Source: Streptomyces sp. Edi4
Lineage (GTDB): Bacteria; Actinomycetota; Actinomycetes; Streptomycetales; Streptomycetaceae
Reading direction: 5' to 3'
NCBI RefSeq assembly: GCF_040253615.1
Contig: NZ_JBEJGY010000004.1
Location: forward strand, 7,006,001-7,070,000
DNA length: 64,000 nt
Shown piece after piece: positions 1 to 7,582 of the stretch (positions within the stretch are counted from its first letter, which is position 1; each line of letters opens with the position of its first letter). The position numbers and the translations under genes are program-made. The notes beneath the pieces are model-generated. The model was not told where the DNA came from. It did no database searches and was given only the letters and a program-made list of their open reading frames with translations.

Positions 1-1
1 G

Positions 2-1375
2 TTCGACCTGACGCGACTCCTCGCCGAACGCGGGGCCGAGCGCTATGACCTGCACACCCGCTACCTCAACCACCAGCTGCCGCGCATGCTGCACACCATC
101 GGTTTCGACAAGGTGTACGAGCGCGCGGAGGGCGCCTACTTCTGGGACGCCGATGGCCATGACTACCTCGACATGCTCGCCGGGTTCGGCGTCATGGGCC
201 TCGGCCGCCACCACCCCGTCGTGCGCAAGGCGCTGCACGACGTCCTGGACGCCTCGCTCGCGGACCTGACCCGCTTCGACTGCCAGCCGCTGCCCGGCCT
301 GCTCGCCGAGCGGCTGCTCGCGCACAGCCCGCACCTGGACCGGGTGTTCTTCGGCAACAGCGGCACCGAAGCCGTGGAGACCGCTCTCAAATTCGCCCGC
401 TACGCCACCGGCAAACCCCGGATCCTGTACTGCTCGCACGCCTTCCACGGCCTGACGACCGGCTCGCTCTCGGTCAACGGCGAGTCGGGTTTTCGCGACG
501 GCTTCGCGCCGCTGCTGCCCGACACGGCGGTGCCGCTCGGTGATCTGGCCGCCCTGGAGCGGGAGTTGAAGCGCGGCGACGTGGCCGCGCTCATCGTCGA
601 GCCGATCCAGGGCAAGGGCGTCCACGAGGCGCCCCCCGGCTATCTGCTCGCCGCGCAGGAGCTGCTGCGCCGGCACAAGGCGCTGCTCATCGCCGACGAG
701 GTGCAGACCGGTCTCGGGCGCACCGGTGACTTCTACGCCTACCAGCACGACGCGGGGGTCGAGCCCGACCTGGTGTGCGTGGCGAAAGCGCTCTCAGGCG
801 GTTATGTGCCGGTCGGCGCCACCCTCGGCAAGGACTGGATCTTCAAGAAGGTCTACTCGTCCATGGATCGCGTCCTGGTCCACTCGGCCAGCTTCGGCTC
901 CAACGCCCAGGCCATGGCGGCCGGGCTCGCCGTCCTGTCGGTCATGGAGGAGGAGGCGATCGTCGAGAACGCGCGCACCACCGGCGATCTGCTGCGCACC
1001 CGGCTCGCGGACCTGATCGGCCGCTACGAACTCCTTGCGGACGTACGCGGACGCGGTCTCATGATCGGGATCGAGTTCGGCCGGCCGTCCTCGCTCAAGC
1101 TGCGCGGGCGCTGGACCATGCTCCAGGCCGCGCGCAAGGGCCTGTTCGCGCAGATGGTGGTGGTGCCGCTGCTCCAGAAGCACCGCATCCTCACCCAGGT
1201 GTCCGGCGACCACCTGGAGGTGATCAAGCTGATTCCGCCGCTGACCATCACCGAGCGCGAGGTGGACCGGTTCGTGGCGGCCTTCACCGCCGTCATGGAC
1301 GACGCGCACGGTGGCGGCGGCCTGATGTGGGACTTCGGGCGGACTCTGGTGAAGCAGGCGGTCGCCAACCGCTGA
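2..1375 (+). CDS. hpnO: class III PLP aminotransferase, hopanoid-cluster type (5' truncated by window edge)
   Basis: The frame is open to the left edge, so the true start lies outside the window; 457 residues are visible. It is a fold-type I, class III (ornithine/acetylornithine-like) aminotransferase. The PLP lysine lies in VAKALSGGYVPVG (about visible residue 262), preceded by IADEVQTGLGRTG with the Asp that contacts the pyridine nitrogen; the phosphate-binding SGTEA motif is near residue 122. From memory, the protein closely resembles the aminotransferase of the S. coelicolor hopanoid cluster (HpnO), thought to convert a bacteriohopane aldehyde or ketone into aminobacteriohopanetriol. The following XRE-cupin gene and small membrane protein gene also match what I recall at that cluster's end. 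The hopanoid role is inferred from similarity and order; the aminotransferase class is clear. Confidence 0.85.
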   Translation, partial: FDLTRLLAERGAERYDLHTRYLNHQLPRMLHTIGFDKVYERAEGAYFWDADGHDYLDMLAGFGVMGLGRHHPVVRKALHDVLDASLADLTRFDCQPLPGLLAERLLAHSPHLDRVFFGNSGTEAVETALKFARYATGKPRILYCSHAFHGLTTGSLSVNGESGFRDGFAPLLPDTAVPLGDLAALERELKRGDVAALIVEPIQGKGVHEAPPGYLLAAQELLRRHKALLIADEVQTGLGRTGDFYAYQHDAGVEPDLVCVAKALSGGYVPVGATLGKDWIFKKVYSSMDRVLVHSASFGSNAQAMAAGLAVLSVMEEEAIVENARTTGDLLRTRLADLIGRYELLADVRGRGLMIGIEFGRPSSLKLRGRWTMLQAARKGLFAQMVVVPLLQKHRILTQVSGDHLEVIKLIPPLTITEREVDRFVAAFTAVMDDAHGGGGLMWDFGRTLVKQAVANR

Positions 1376-1415
1376 CCGCTCGGCGTCCCCTCCCGGCGCG
1401 TCGCCTCCCGCCGGC

Positions 1416-1452
1416 TTTGCCTCAGAGGCAAAAAGTTTGCCTCTGAGGCAAC
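1416..1452. promoter_or_regulatory. tandem palindromic operator of the XRE-cupin regulator
   Basis: Two near-identical palindromes sit between the aminotransferase stop and the regulator start. Site 1 (1416-1432) has perfect arms TTTGCCTC and GAGGCAAA around a central A at 1424. Site 2 (1436-1451) has TTTGCCTC and GAGGCAA around a central T at 1444. The centres are 20 bp apart, about two helical turns, so two dimers would bind the same DNA face. The second site ends about 12 bp before the first possible start codon, as expected for an autoregulatory operator. Seen directly; the binding protein is inferred. Confidence 0.75.
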
Positions 1453-1463
1453 CGCCTGTCTGA

Positions 1464-2069
1464 ATGGAGTGCATGAGCACTCCTGGCGACGAAGACGTCG
1501 CGGCGCTTCCGGGCGTCGCGCCCCGGCTGCGCGAACTGCGCCGCCGCCGCGGTCTCACCCTGGAGGTCGCCGCCCAGCGAGCCGGCCTCTCGCCCGCGCA
1601 TCTGTCCCGCCTGGAGACGGGCGCGCGCCAGCCCTCGCTGCCGATGCTGCTCGCGCTTGCCCGCATCTACGGTACGACGGTTTCGGAACTGCTCGGGGAG
1701 ATGCCGCCGGAGCGCGAGCCCGTCATCCGGGCCGGCCGCGCCGCACCGAGCGAGGCCGACGGCTGGACGTACCACCAGACCGGGGGACCGGGCCGCGCCA
1801 TGCAGGCGCTGCGCGTCGAGGTCCCCTACGGCACCCAGCGCGAGCTGGTCCGGGTCCACCCCGGCGAGGAATGGCTCTACGTGCTGACCGGACGGCTCCG
1901 GCTGAGCCTGGGCGAGGCCACCCATGAACTCGACCCGGGCGACAGCGCGCACTTCGACTCACTCACCCCGCACCGGATCTCCGCCGCCTCGCACGGCGGA
2001 GCCGCGTTCCTTTTCGTGCACACCCTGCTCCAGAGCCCCGACCCGCATCCGTACCACCCGCACAGCTGA
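1464..2069 (+). CDS. XRE-family transcriptional regulator with C-terminal cupin domain
   Basis: 201 residues. An N-terminal Xre/Cro helix-turn-helix (about residues 15-70; LRRRRGLTLEVAAQRAGLS, then LSRLETGARQPSL) is followed by a RmlC-like cupin (about 110-195; HPGEEWLYVLTGRLRL, then LDPGDSAHFDS). This architecture is typical of small-molecule or stress-responsive regulators of adjacent transport or lipid genes. An alternative in-frame ATG at 1473 would have GGAG only 3 bases upstream; the 1464 ATG has no Shine-Dalgarno and could be leaderless. The double palindrome just upstream is the obvious autoregulatory site. The partner small membrane protein gene follows after 15 bases. The ligand is unknown. 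Confidence 0.85.
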   Translation: MECMSTPGDEDVAALPGVAPRLRELRRRRGLTLEVAAQRAGLSPAHLSRLETGARQPSLPMLLALARIYGTTVSELLGEMPPEREPVIRAGRAAPSEADGWTYHQTGGPGRAMQALRVEVPYGTQRELVRVHPGEEWLYVLTGRLRLSLGEATHELDPGDSAHFDSLTPHRISAASHGGAAFLFVHTLLQSPDPHPYHPHS

Positions 2070-2084
2070 AAGGACGCCACCGCC

Positions 2085-2255
2085 ATGTCCGAGCACGAGA
2101 CCGCTCCCCTTTCGGCGACACCCCGCAAGAACATCGAGGAGACGGCGGAGACCAAGTTCCCCAGGGGCCTGGTGGTCAGGCTCTTCGCCTACCTCGTCGC
2201 GGGACACGTCTTCGCCGGTTTCCTCTATCTGCTCTTCGAGGTGGGCGGCAAGTAG
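2085..2255 (+). CDS. small single-pass membrane protein (DUF6126-like)
   Basis: 56 residues. A polar N-terminus with many Glu residues is followed by one hydrophobic segment (about residues 30-51, LVVRLFAYLVAGHVFAGF onward) and a short GGK tail. Start ATG 2085 follows GAAAGGACG with good Shine-Dalgarno spacing. It lies 15 bases after the XRE-cupin gene, so the two are almost certainly cotranscribed. Streptomyces genomes often pair this kind of tiny membrane protein with a XRE-cupin regulator; I recall the same pair behind the hopanoid aminotransferase in S. coelicolor. Function unknown; a membrane-anchored partner of the regulator is a guess. Confidence 0.75.
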   Translation: MSEHETAPLSATPRKNIEETAETKFPRGLVVRLFAYLVAGHVFAGFLYLLFEVGGK

Positions 2256-2279
2256 CGCCCGCCGCGCGGGAGCGCAGGC

Positions 2280-3095
2280 TCACACGGAGCTCTCCAGGAG
2301 CCGTTCACGCAGCCGCCGGCGGGTCTCGGGAGCGAGCCCGAGGCCCTGGCTGAAGTAGCGCTCCGAGGTGCCCCAGGTCTCCTCGATGGTGTCGAACGCG
2401 GCCCGCAGATAGCTGGCGCGGGCATCGAAAAGGGGGCTGAGGAGTTCCATCACCTCCGCGGACATCGCATCGGCGGACGTGCCGGCGCGGCGTACCGGGT
2501 AGCGACGGTGCGGGGCGTTGGACTTGAGGTAGTCGGCCTCGATGGCGTCCCGCTCCACGCCGACCGCGAGCAGGGCCAGGGCTATGGACACGCCCGCCCG
2601 GTCCTTTCCGGCCGCGCAGTGCATCAGGGCAGGCACGCTGTCCGTGGCCAGCGCGTGCAGCACCCGGCCGTGTTCGGCGGTGCGCCCAAGGACGAGCTCG
2701 CGGTACGACGCGATCATCCGGTCCGCGCCCCTGCTTCCCGACAGAGCGGCCCGCAACTCCTCGAGCTCGCCCTCGCGGACCATCTTCCAGAACTCCGCCC
2801 CGTCGGCCGGATCCGTCAGCGGAATGTTGATGTTGCGAACGCCCGGCAGCTCGATGTCGGGCCCCTCCAGTTTCTGGTCGCCCGCGTTGCGGAAGTCGAA
2901 GACGGTGTGCAGTCCGAGCGTGGCGAGGAAGGCGGCGTCGGCCGCGGTGGCGTGGGCGAGATGACCGCTGCGAAACAGCCGCCCACGGCGCACCCGCAGT
3001 CCGTCCACGGTCGGCAGCCCGCCCACATCACGGAAATTGCGCACGCCCGTCAGCTCGGAAGGGGTCGAGGGGGCCTGCGGTATCTGCTGGGTCAC
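2280..3095 (-). CDS. tyrosine-protein phosphatase, Y_phosphatase3 type
   Basis: 271 residues from a GTG at 3095, chosen because AGGAG sits 5 bases upstream and VTQQIPQAPS matches the N-terminus I recall for family members; a longer frame to 3185 adds an unconvincing leader. The signature is HCAAGKDRAGVS with nucleophile Cys160 and phosphate-binding Arg166 (Cx5R with a GKDR P-loop), preceded by VRNFRDVGGLPT and FRSGHL, characteristic of the atypical dual-specificity/lipid phosphatase group that includes mycobacterial PtpB. It would act in the cytosol on phosphotyrosine, phosphoserine or phosphoinositide substrates. It stands alone between the hopanoid end and a divergent secreted peptidase gene. 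Confidence 0.88.
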   Translation of the reverse strand: MTQQIPQAPSTPSELTGVRNFRDVGGLPTVDGLRVRRGRLFRSGHLAHATAADAAFLATLGLHTVFDFRNAGDQKLEGPDIELPGVRNINIPLTDPADGAEFWKMVREGELEELRAALSGSRGADRMIASYRELVLGRTAEHGRVLHALATDSVPALMHCAAGKDRAGVSIALALLAVGVERDAIEADYLKSNAPHRRYPVRRAGTSADAMSAEVMELLSPLFDARASYLRAAFDTIEETWGTSERYFSQGLGLAPETRRRLRERLLESSV

Positions 3096-3524
3096 GGGGA
3101 CTCCTGACGTCGATCCTGGCGGCGCGGCCTGCGCGTCTTTCGACGATACGACAAGCGTTCCCGGGGCAACCATCTCCTCGGACACCGCACAGACGTGCCC
3201 CGGCGGGCGGGCGCCCCGGTCAGGGAACGGGACGCCCCACCGAACGATTTCGGCCTTCTACGCTTGAACTCGCCGCCGTGACAAGGGGCTTGCGCGTTCC
3301 GGTGTGATCTCTTCACCGCGCCGCCACCAACGGAGCGAGCGGACACAGAGTCGAGAGAAAGCCTTTGCTCTGAGGCTCCTGTCAACCAGTGGTGCGCGTC
3401 GGTACGTTCAGGACTGCCCCCACTCGCCGTGGTGGCAATCCCCGAACGTCAATTTGTCATGCACTCGACGTTTCTTCGCGTCCGCCCCGACCCAGGAGCG
3501 GACGACCCCCCATGGAGGAAGAAC
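3096..3524. other. 429-bp divergent intergenic region
   Basis: This stretch separates the divergently transcribed phosphatase (minus) and S53 peptidase (plus). It should hold both promoters. A strong Shine-Dalgarno (GGAGGAAG at 3515-3522) precedes the peptidase GTG. I see no RNA gene, no convincing palindrome and no small gene with its own ribosome binding site. Confidence 0.5.
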
Positions 3525-4772
3525 GTGCACCACATACGAACCTCCCGTCCCAACCGGCGCTCCGCCGGTACGGCGCCCGCGCTGCTGTCCCTGCTCGCCC
3601 TCGTCACGGGCGGACTGCTGGCGGCGGCGCCCTCGGCCTCGGCCCAGCAGGCCGGTGACCCCGCTTCCAACGTGAAGCAGTTGTGCGCGACCCGGGCACA
3701 GCCCGGCATGATGCACTGCCTCGCCCTGGAGCGTACGGACGTCAAGCAGCACAGAGGCATCACCGCCGACGCCACCCCCTCGGGTCTTGGCCCCGCCGAT
3801 CTCCAGAAGGCCTACAACCTCCCGGCGGGCGGCGGTTCCGGCGCGACCGTGGCGATCGTGGACGCGCAGGACGACCCGAACGCGGAGGCCGACCTGGCGA
3901 CCTATCGCTCCCAGTACGGTCTGCCCGCCTGCACCACCGCCAACGGCTGCTTCCAGAAGACCGACCAGGACGGCGGCACCAACTACCCCAAGGCGGACGC
4001 GGGTTGGGCCGGTGAGATCTCCCTCGACGTCGACATGGTCAGCGCCGCCTGCCCGCAGTGCCACATCCTGCTCGTCGAGGCCAACTCCGCCAACATGGAA
4101 GACCTGGGCGCCGCGGTGAACCGCGCGGTGGCCATGGGCGCCAAGTACGTCTCCAACAGCTATGGCGGCGGCGAGGACACCGGCGACACCGCGGCCGACA
4201 CCCAGTACTTCAACCACCCGGGCGTCGCCATCACCGTCTCCTCCGGCGACAACGGCTACGGCGTCGAGTACCCGGCCTCCTCTCCGTATGTCACGGCGGT
4301 GGGCGGCACCTCGCTGAAGCGGGACGGCAGCACGCGCGGCTGGTCGGAGTCGGTGTGGGGGTCGAGCGGCGGCGGTGAAGGCGCGGGCTCGGGCTGCTCC
4401 GCGTACGAGACCAAGCCGTCCTGGCAGAAGGACACCGGCTGCGCCAAGCGGGCCGTCGCCGACGTCGCGGCCGTCGCCGACCCCGCCACGGGCGTCGCGG
4501 TGTACGACAGCTACCAGGCCAGCGGCTGGAACGTGTACGGCGGCACCAGCGCCTCCTCGCCCATCATCGCCGGCGTGTACGCGCTGGCCGGCACCCCCGG
4601 TGCGAACTCCACCCCCTCCTCCTTCCCCTACGCCCACACCTCCGCGCTCAACGACGTGACCTCCGGCGCCAACGGCAGTTGCAGCCCGGCCTACCTGTGC
4701 ACGGCGGGCTCCGGCTACGACGGCCCGACCGGGCTCGGCACCCCGAACGGCACCGCGGCCTTCACCGGCTGA
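3525..4772 (+). CDS. secreted S53 (sedolisin-type) serine peptidase, no long propeptide
   Basis: 415 residues from GTG 3525. A Sec-type signal (positive RTSRPNRRS, hydrophobic LLSLLALVTGGLLAAAP, cleavage near ASA-QQ) is followed by a sedolisin catalytic domain. The Glu/Asp pair is in GEISLDVD (ExxxD), the oxyanion Asp in SSGDNGYGVEYPASS, and the nucleophile Ser in GGTSASSPIIAGV. Only about 50 residues separate the signal cleavage site from the catalytic core, so the large pro-kumamolisin prodomain of classic sedolisins is absent. Substrate unknown; an extracellular endopeptidase or tripeptidyl peptidase is expected. A terminator hairpin follows. Confidence 0.87.
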   Translation: MHHIRTSRPNRRSAGTAPALLSLLALVTGGLLAAAPSASAQQAGDPASNVKQLCATRAQPGMMHCLALERTDVKQHRGITADATPSGLGPADLQKAYNLPAGGGSGATVAIVDAQDDPNAEADLATYRSQYGLPACTTANGCFQKTDQDGGTNYPKADAGWAGEISLDVDMVSAACPQCHILLVEANSANMEDLGAAVNRAVAMGAKYVSNSYGGGEDTGDTAADTQYFNHPGVAITVSSGDNGYGVEYPASSPYVTAVGGTSLKRDGSTRGWSESVWGSSGGGEGAGSGCSAYETKPSWQKDTGCAKRAVADVAAVADPATGVAVYDSYQASGWNVYGGTSASSPIIAGVYALAGTPGANSTPSSFPYAHTSALNDVTSGANGSCSPAYLCTAGSGYDGPTGLGTPNGTAAFTG

Positions 4773-4793
4773 CCCGGACCGCCGACACCAGGT

Positions 4794-4819
4794 GGGGCCG
4801 TCGCGTTCGCGGCGGCCCC
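4794..4819 (+). terminator. hairpin terminator of the S53 peptidase gene
   Basis: Arms GGGGCCGTCGCG and CGCGGCGGCCCC pair with a single G-U type mismatch and a 2-base loop, 21 bases after the stop codon. There is no T-tract, which is usual for Streptomyces terminators. Confidence 0.65.
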
Positions 4820-4980
4820 ATCCGCCGTGCCCGCCCTCCGCCCGCTCCCCGTACCGCTGTTGTGATCGCCACCGGCACTATTCCCGGTCCCACGAAACTG
4901 ACCGGGTGGTCTATATCACCCCTCGTCAACCCCTCCCTACGGTGGCGTAGGTCACTCGCGTTGGAGGAGTATGAGCCCTC

Positions 4981-5772
4981 GTGGCAGACGATTCGAGATC
5001 ATTCAGCAACGGCACGTTCGGGTCGTACACGGCGATCGGTGACAGCTTCACGGAAGGCGTCGGTGACCCCGGCCCGGACGGGACGTTCGTCGGCTGGGCG
5101 GACAGGTTCGCCGTCCTCCTCGCCGACCAGCGGCCGGAGGGGTCCTTCCGCTATGCCAATCTCGCGGTGCGCGGCAAGCTCCTCGACCAGATCGTCGAGG
5201 ACCAGGTGCCCCGGGCCAAGGAGCTCGCCCCGGACCTGGTGAGCTTCTGCGCCGGCGGCAACGACATCATCCGCCCCGGCACCGACCCCGACGAGGTGGC
5301 CGAACGCTTCGAGCGGGCCCTCGCGGACCTGAAGCCGGCGGTCGGCACGGTCATGGTGACGACGGGCTTCGACACCCGGGGCGTCACGCTCCTGCGCCAT
5401 CTGCGGGGCAAGATCGCGACGTACAACGGGCATGTGCGGGCCATCGCCGACCGCTACGACTGCCCGGTGCTGGACCTGTGGTCGCTCAAGTCCGTCCAGG
5501 ACCGGCGGGCCTGGGACGGCGACCGGCTGCACCTGTCCGCCGAGGGGCACACCCGGGTCGCGCTGCGCGCGGCCCAGGTGCTCGGGTTCGATGTGCCGGC
5601 CGACCCCGACCAGCCGTGGCCCCCGCTGCCGCCGCGCGGCACCCTGGAGGTGCGGCGCGACGACATTCACTGGGCGCGCGAGTATCTGGTGCCATGGATC
5701 GGGCGGCGGCTGCGTGGTGAGTCGTCGGGCGACGCGGTGTCCGCCAAGCGCCCCGATCTGCTTCCGCTCTGA
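4981..5772 (+). CDS. SGNH/GDSL hydrolase (esterase/lipase)
   Basis: 263 residues from GTG 4981, with GGAGGAG at 4963-4969. Block I is AIGDSFTEGVGD with nucleophile Ser22; block III is CAGGNDI (Gly and Asn oxyanion residues); block V is GDRLHLSAEGH with catalytic Asp and His. No signal peptide, so it is cytosolic. An ATG at 4971 has better Shine-Dalgarno spacing but lies in another frame and closes quickly. The product hydrolyses an ester; the substrate cannot be read from sequence. It ends convergently with the epimerase gene 60 bases downstream. Confidence 0.87.
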   Translation: MADDSRSFSNGTFGSYTAIGDSFTEGVGDPGPDGTFVGWADRFAVLLADQRPEGSFRYANLAVRGKLLDQIVEDQVPRAKELAPDLVSFCAGGNDIIRPGTDPDEVAERFERALADLKPAVGTVMVTTGFDTRGVTLLRHLRGKIATYNGHVRAIADRYDCPVLDLWSLKSVQDRRAWDGDRLHLSAEGHTRVALRAAQVLGFDVPADPDQPWPPLPPRGTLEVRRDDIHWAREYLVPWIGRRLRGESSGDAVSAKRPDLLPL

Positions 5773-5832
5773 GGTTGTGTCAGATCTGATGGTCCGTCAC
5801 CAGGGCGCTGGGCAGAGGGAGTCGTCGTGCCG

Positions 5833-6822
5833 TCATTCGGCCAGCACCTTGGCCTCCGTCTCCGGGTCGAGACCGACCCGGGGACGGTCCGGGCGCTGAG
5901 GCGCGGTCCCACCGATCGAGCGCAGCCAGGCCCAGGTGTCGGCGACCGTCTCCTCCACGGGCCGACAGCGCAGTCCGGCCGTGAGCGCCTTGGCGACAGC
6001 CGTCCCGTGGACCGTGTCGTGCTGCTCGCCAGGTGGAACCCACACCGGAAGCTGAAGCCACGGCTCGATCCCGGCCGCGAGGATGGCCTCCGGGTCCGTC
6101 CAGCGCGGCGCGGCCCGCCCGCCGGTGACCCGTACGCACGCATCGAGCAGGGAGCCCATCGTGGCGTGGCCCGGCGGACTGACGAGGTTGTATGCGCCGT
6201 GGAGCCCGCCCTGCGCCGCGTCCAGGATCCACTCCGCGAGATCGCGGCAGTCGATGTACTGGATCCCCAGATCGCGCGGGCCCGGCGCGAGCATGGCGCC
6301 GCCGCGCGCGGCCCGGCCCAGCCACCACGGCAGCCGGCCGATGTTCTCCCAGGGGCCCAGGATGAGGCCCGCCCGCGCCAGCACGGTCCGCTCGGCGCCG
6401 AACTCCGCGACGGCGGCCAGCTCGCCACCGCGCTTGGCCTGCGGATAGGGCACCACGCCCGCCTCGTCGGGTGAGCCCTCCACCAGCGGTGCCCGCTCGT
6501 CCGCCTTGAGGGGAGTGGGGTGTCGGTACACCGACAGGCTCGACACATAGACGTACCGTTTCGCGCGCCCCGCGAGCAGCCGGGCCGTGTCGCGCACCGA
6601 GGCCGGGGTGCTTGACCAGGTGTCGACGACCACGTCCCACGTGCCGTCCGCGAGCGCGGCGAGTCCGCCGGGCTCGGTGCGGTCGCCGCGCAGCGACACC
6701 GCCGGCGCGGGCGGCTCGTGGTGTCCCCGGTGGAAGACCGTCACCTCGTGTCCGCGTGCCAGCGCCGCCACGGTCACGGCCCGGCCGACGAATTGCGTTC
6801 CGCCCAGCATCAGCACTCTCAT
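5833..6822 (-). CDS. NAD-dependent epimerase/dehydratase (extended SDR)
   Basis: 329 residues from ATG 6822; a GTG three codons upstream (6831) is possible. The Rossmann motif GGTQFVG at residues 7-13 and VYVSSLSVYRHP around the catalytic region place it in the extended short-chain dehydrogenase superfamily; the usual YxxxK appears as YPQAKRGGE. Relatives act on nucleotide sugars or are atypical SDRs that bind NAD(P) without classical catalysis (GGxxFxG with a lone beta-strand core resembles the isoflavone reductase/CSP41-like group). No partner genes nearby suggest a pathway. Confidence 0.8.
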   Translation of the reverse strand: MRVLMLGGTQFVGRAVTVAALARGHEVTVFHRGHHEPPAPAVSLRGDRTEPGGLAALADGTWDVVVDTWSSTPASVRDTARLLAGRAKRYVYVSSLSVYRHPTPLKADERAPLVEGSPDEAGVVPYPQAKRGGELAAVAEFGAERTVLARAGLILGPWENIGRLPWWLGRAARGGAMLAPGPRDLGIQYIDCRDLAEWILDAAQGGLHGAYNLVSPPGHATMGSLLDACVRVTGGRAAPRWTDPEAILAAGIEPWLQLPVWVPPGEQHDTVHGTAVAKALTAGLRCRPVEETVADTWAWLRSIGGTAPQRPDRPRVGLDPETEAKVLAE

Positions 6823-6953
6823 GGCCGTCACTGTGCCCGCGGGGTGGCCCTCGGGAGGCGTGTCTTGCTCTGGGCGTAATCGAAAGGGGGCCCCGGCGCA
6901 CACCGGCGAGCACCGAGGGACGCCGGAGCGATCACCTCCCCGCCATGGCAGGG

Positions 6954-6996
6954 CGTCCGGCCGTCCGGGCGTCCGGGCGTCCGGCCGTCCGGGCGT
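6954..6996. repeat. 8-bp tandem repeat, five copies plus a part
   Basis: Units CGTCCGGC/CGTCCGGG repeat at 6954, 6962, 6970, 6978 and 6986 with a partial copy to 6996. It lies between the divergent epimerase and PPOX genes, ending 41 bases before the PPOX start. Probably a simple sequence expansion; could tune promoter spacing. Confidence 0.8.
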
Positions 6997-7037
6997 CGCC
7001 GGGGAATCCGGACACCCCGTGCCGGCGTTCCCCAGCC

Positions 7038-7487
7038 ATGACGGCATTCGAGGCACCCCAAGAAGCGCTGCTCGACCTGCTGGCGGAGGCCAAGGGCGGC
7101 GTGCTGGTCACCCTGAAGCGGGACGGGCGGCCCCAGCTCTCCAACGTCACCCACGCCTACTCTCCGGCGGATGGCGTCATCAGGGTCTCGGTCACCGATG
7201 ACCGGGCCAAGACCAGGAACCTGCGCCGGGACCCGCGGGCCAGCTACCACGTGACCAGCGAGGACCGCTGGGCGTGGACGGTCGCCGAGGGAACGGCCGA
7301 CCTCACACCGGTCGCCCACGACCCCCACGACGAGACGGTCGAAGAACTGATCTCCCTCTACCGGGCCGTCCAGGGCGAGCATCCCGACTGGGACGAGTAC
7401 CGCGCCGCGATGGTCCGCGACCGGCGGCTCGTGGTGCGGCTGCGCGTGGAGCGGGCGTACGGCCAGCCACGCCGGGACGGAGCCTGA
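7038..7487 (+). CDS. PPOX-class (pyridoxamine 5'-phosphate oxidase-like) F420-dependent oxidoreductase
   Basis: 149 residues from ATG 7038. The split-barrel flavin/deazaflavin-binding fold is recognisable from GGVLVTLKRDGRPQLSNVTH, VSVTDDRAKTRNLRRDPRAS and the C-terminal RLVVRLRVERAYGQPR. Rv1155-like proteins of this size bind F420 and reduce unidentified substrates; some bind haem or FMN instead. Cytosolic homodimer expected. Single gene, no cotranscribed partner; the MBL hydrolase starts 95 bases further on with its own strong ribosome binding site. Confidence 0.85.
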   Translation: MTAFEAPQEALLDLLAEAKGGVLVTLKRDGRPQLSNVTHAYSPADGVIRVSVTDDRAKTRNLRRDPRASYHVTSEDRWAWTVAEGTADLTPVAHDPHDETVEELISLYRAVQGEHPDWDEYRAAMVRDRRLVVRLRVERAYGQPRRDGA

Positions 7488-7582
7488 CCCGCCGCCCACC
7501 GGCGGCTCGCGGGGGCGGTCGCGTGGGGGCGGACACGGGGGGCGCACATAATGGAATTCAACCCGAACCCCCAGGAGGTGCC

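Noticed and set aside
6954..6996. Possible CRISPR-like array
   Set aside because: Units are 8 bp without spacers and no cas genes are present; it is a simple tandem repeat.
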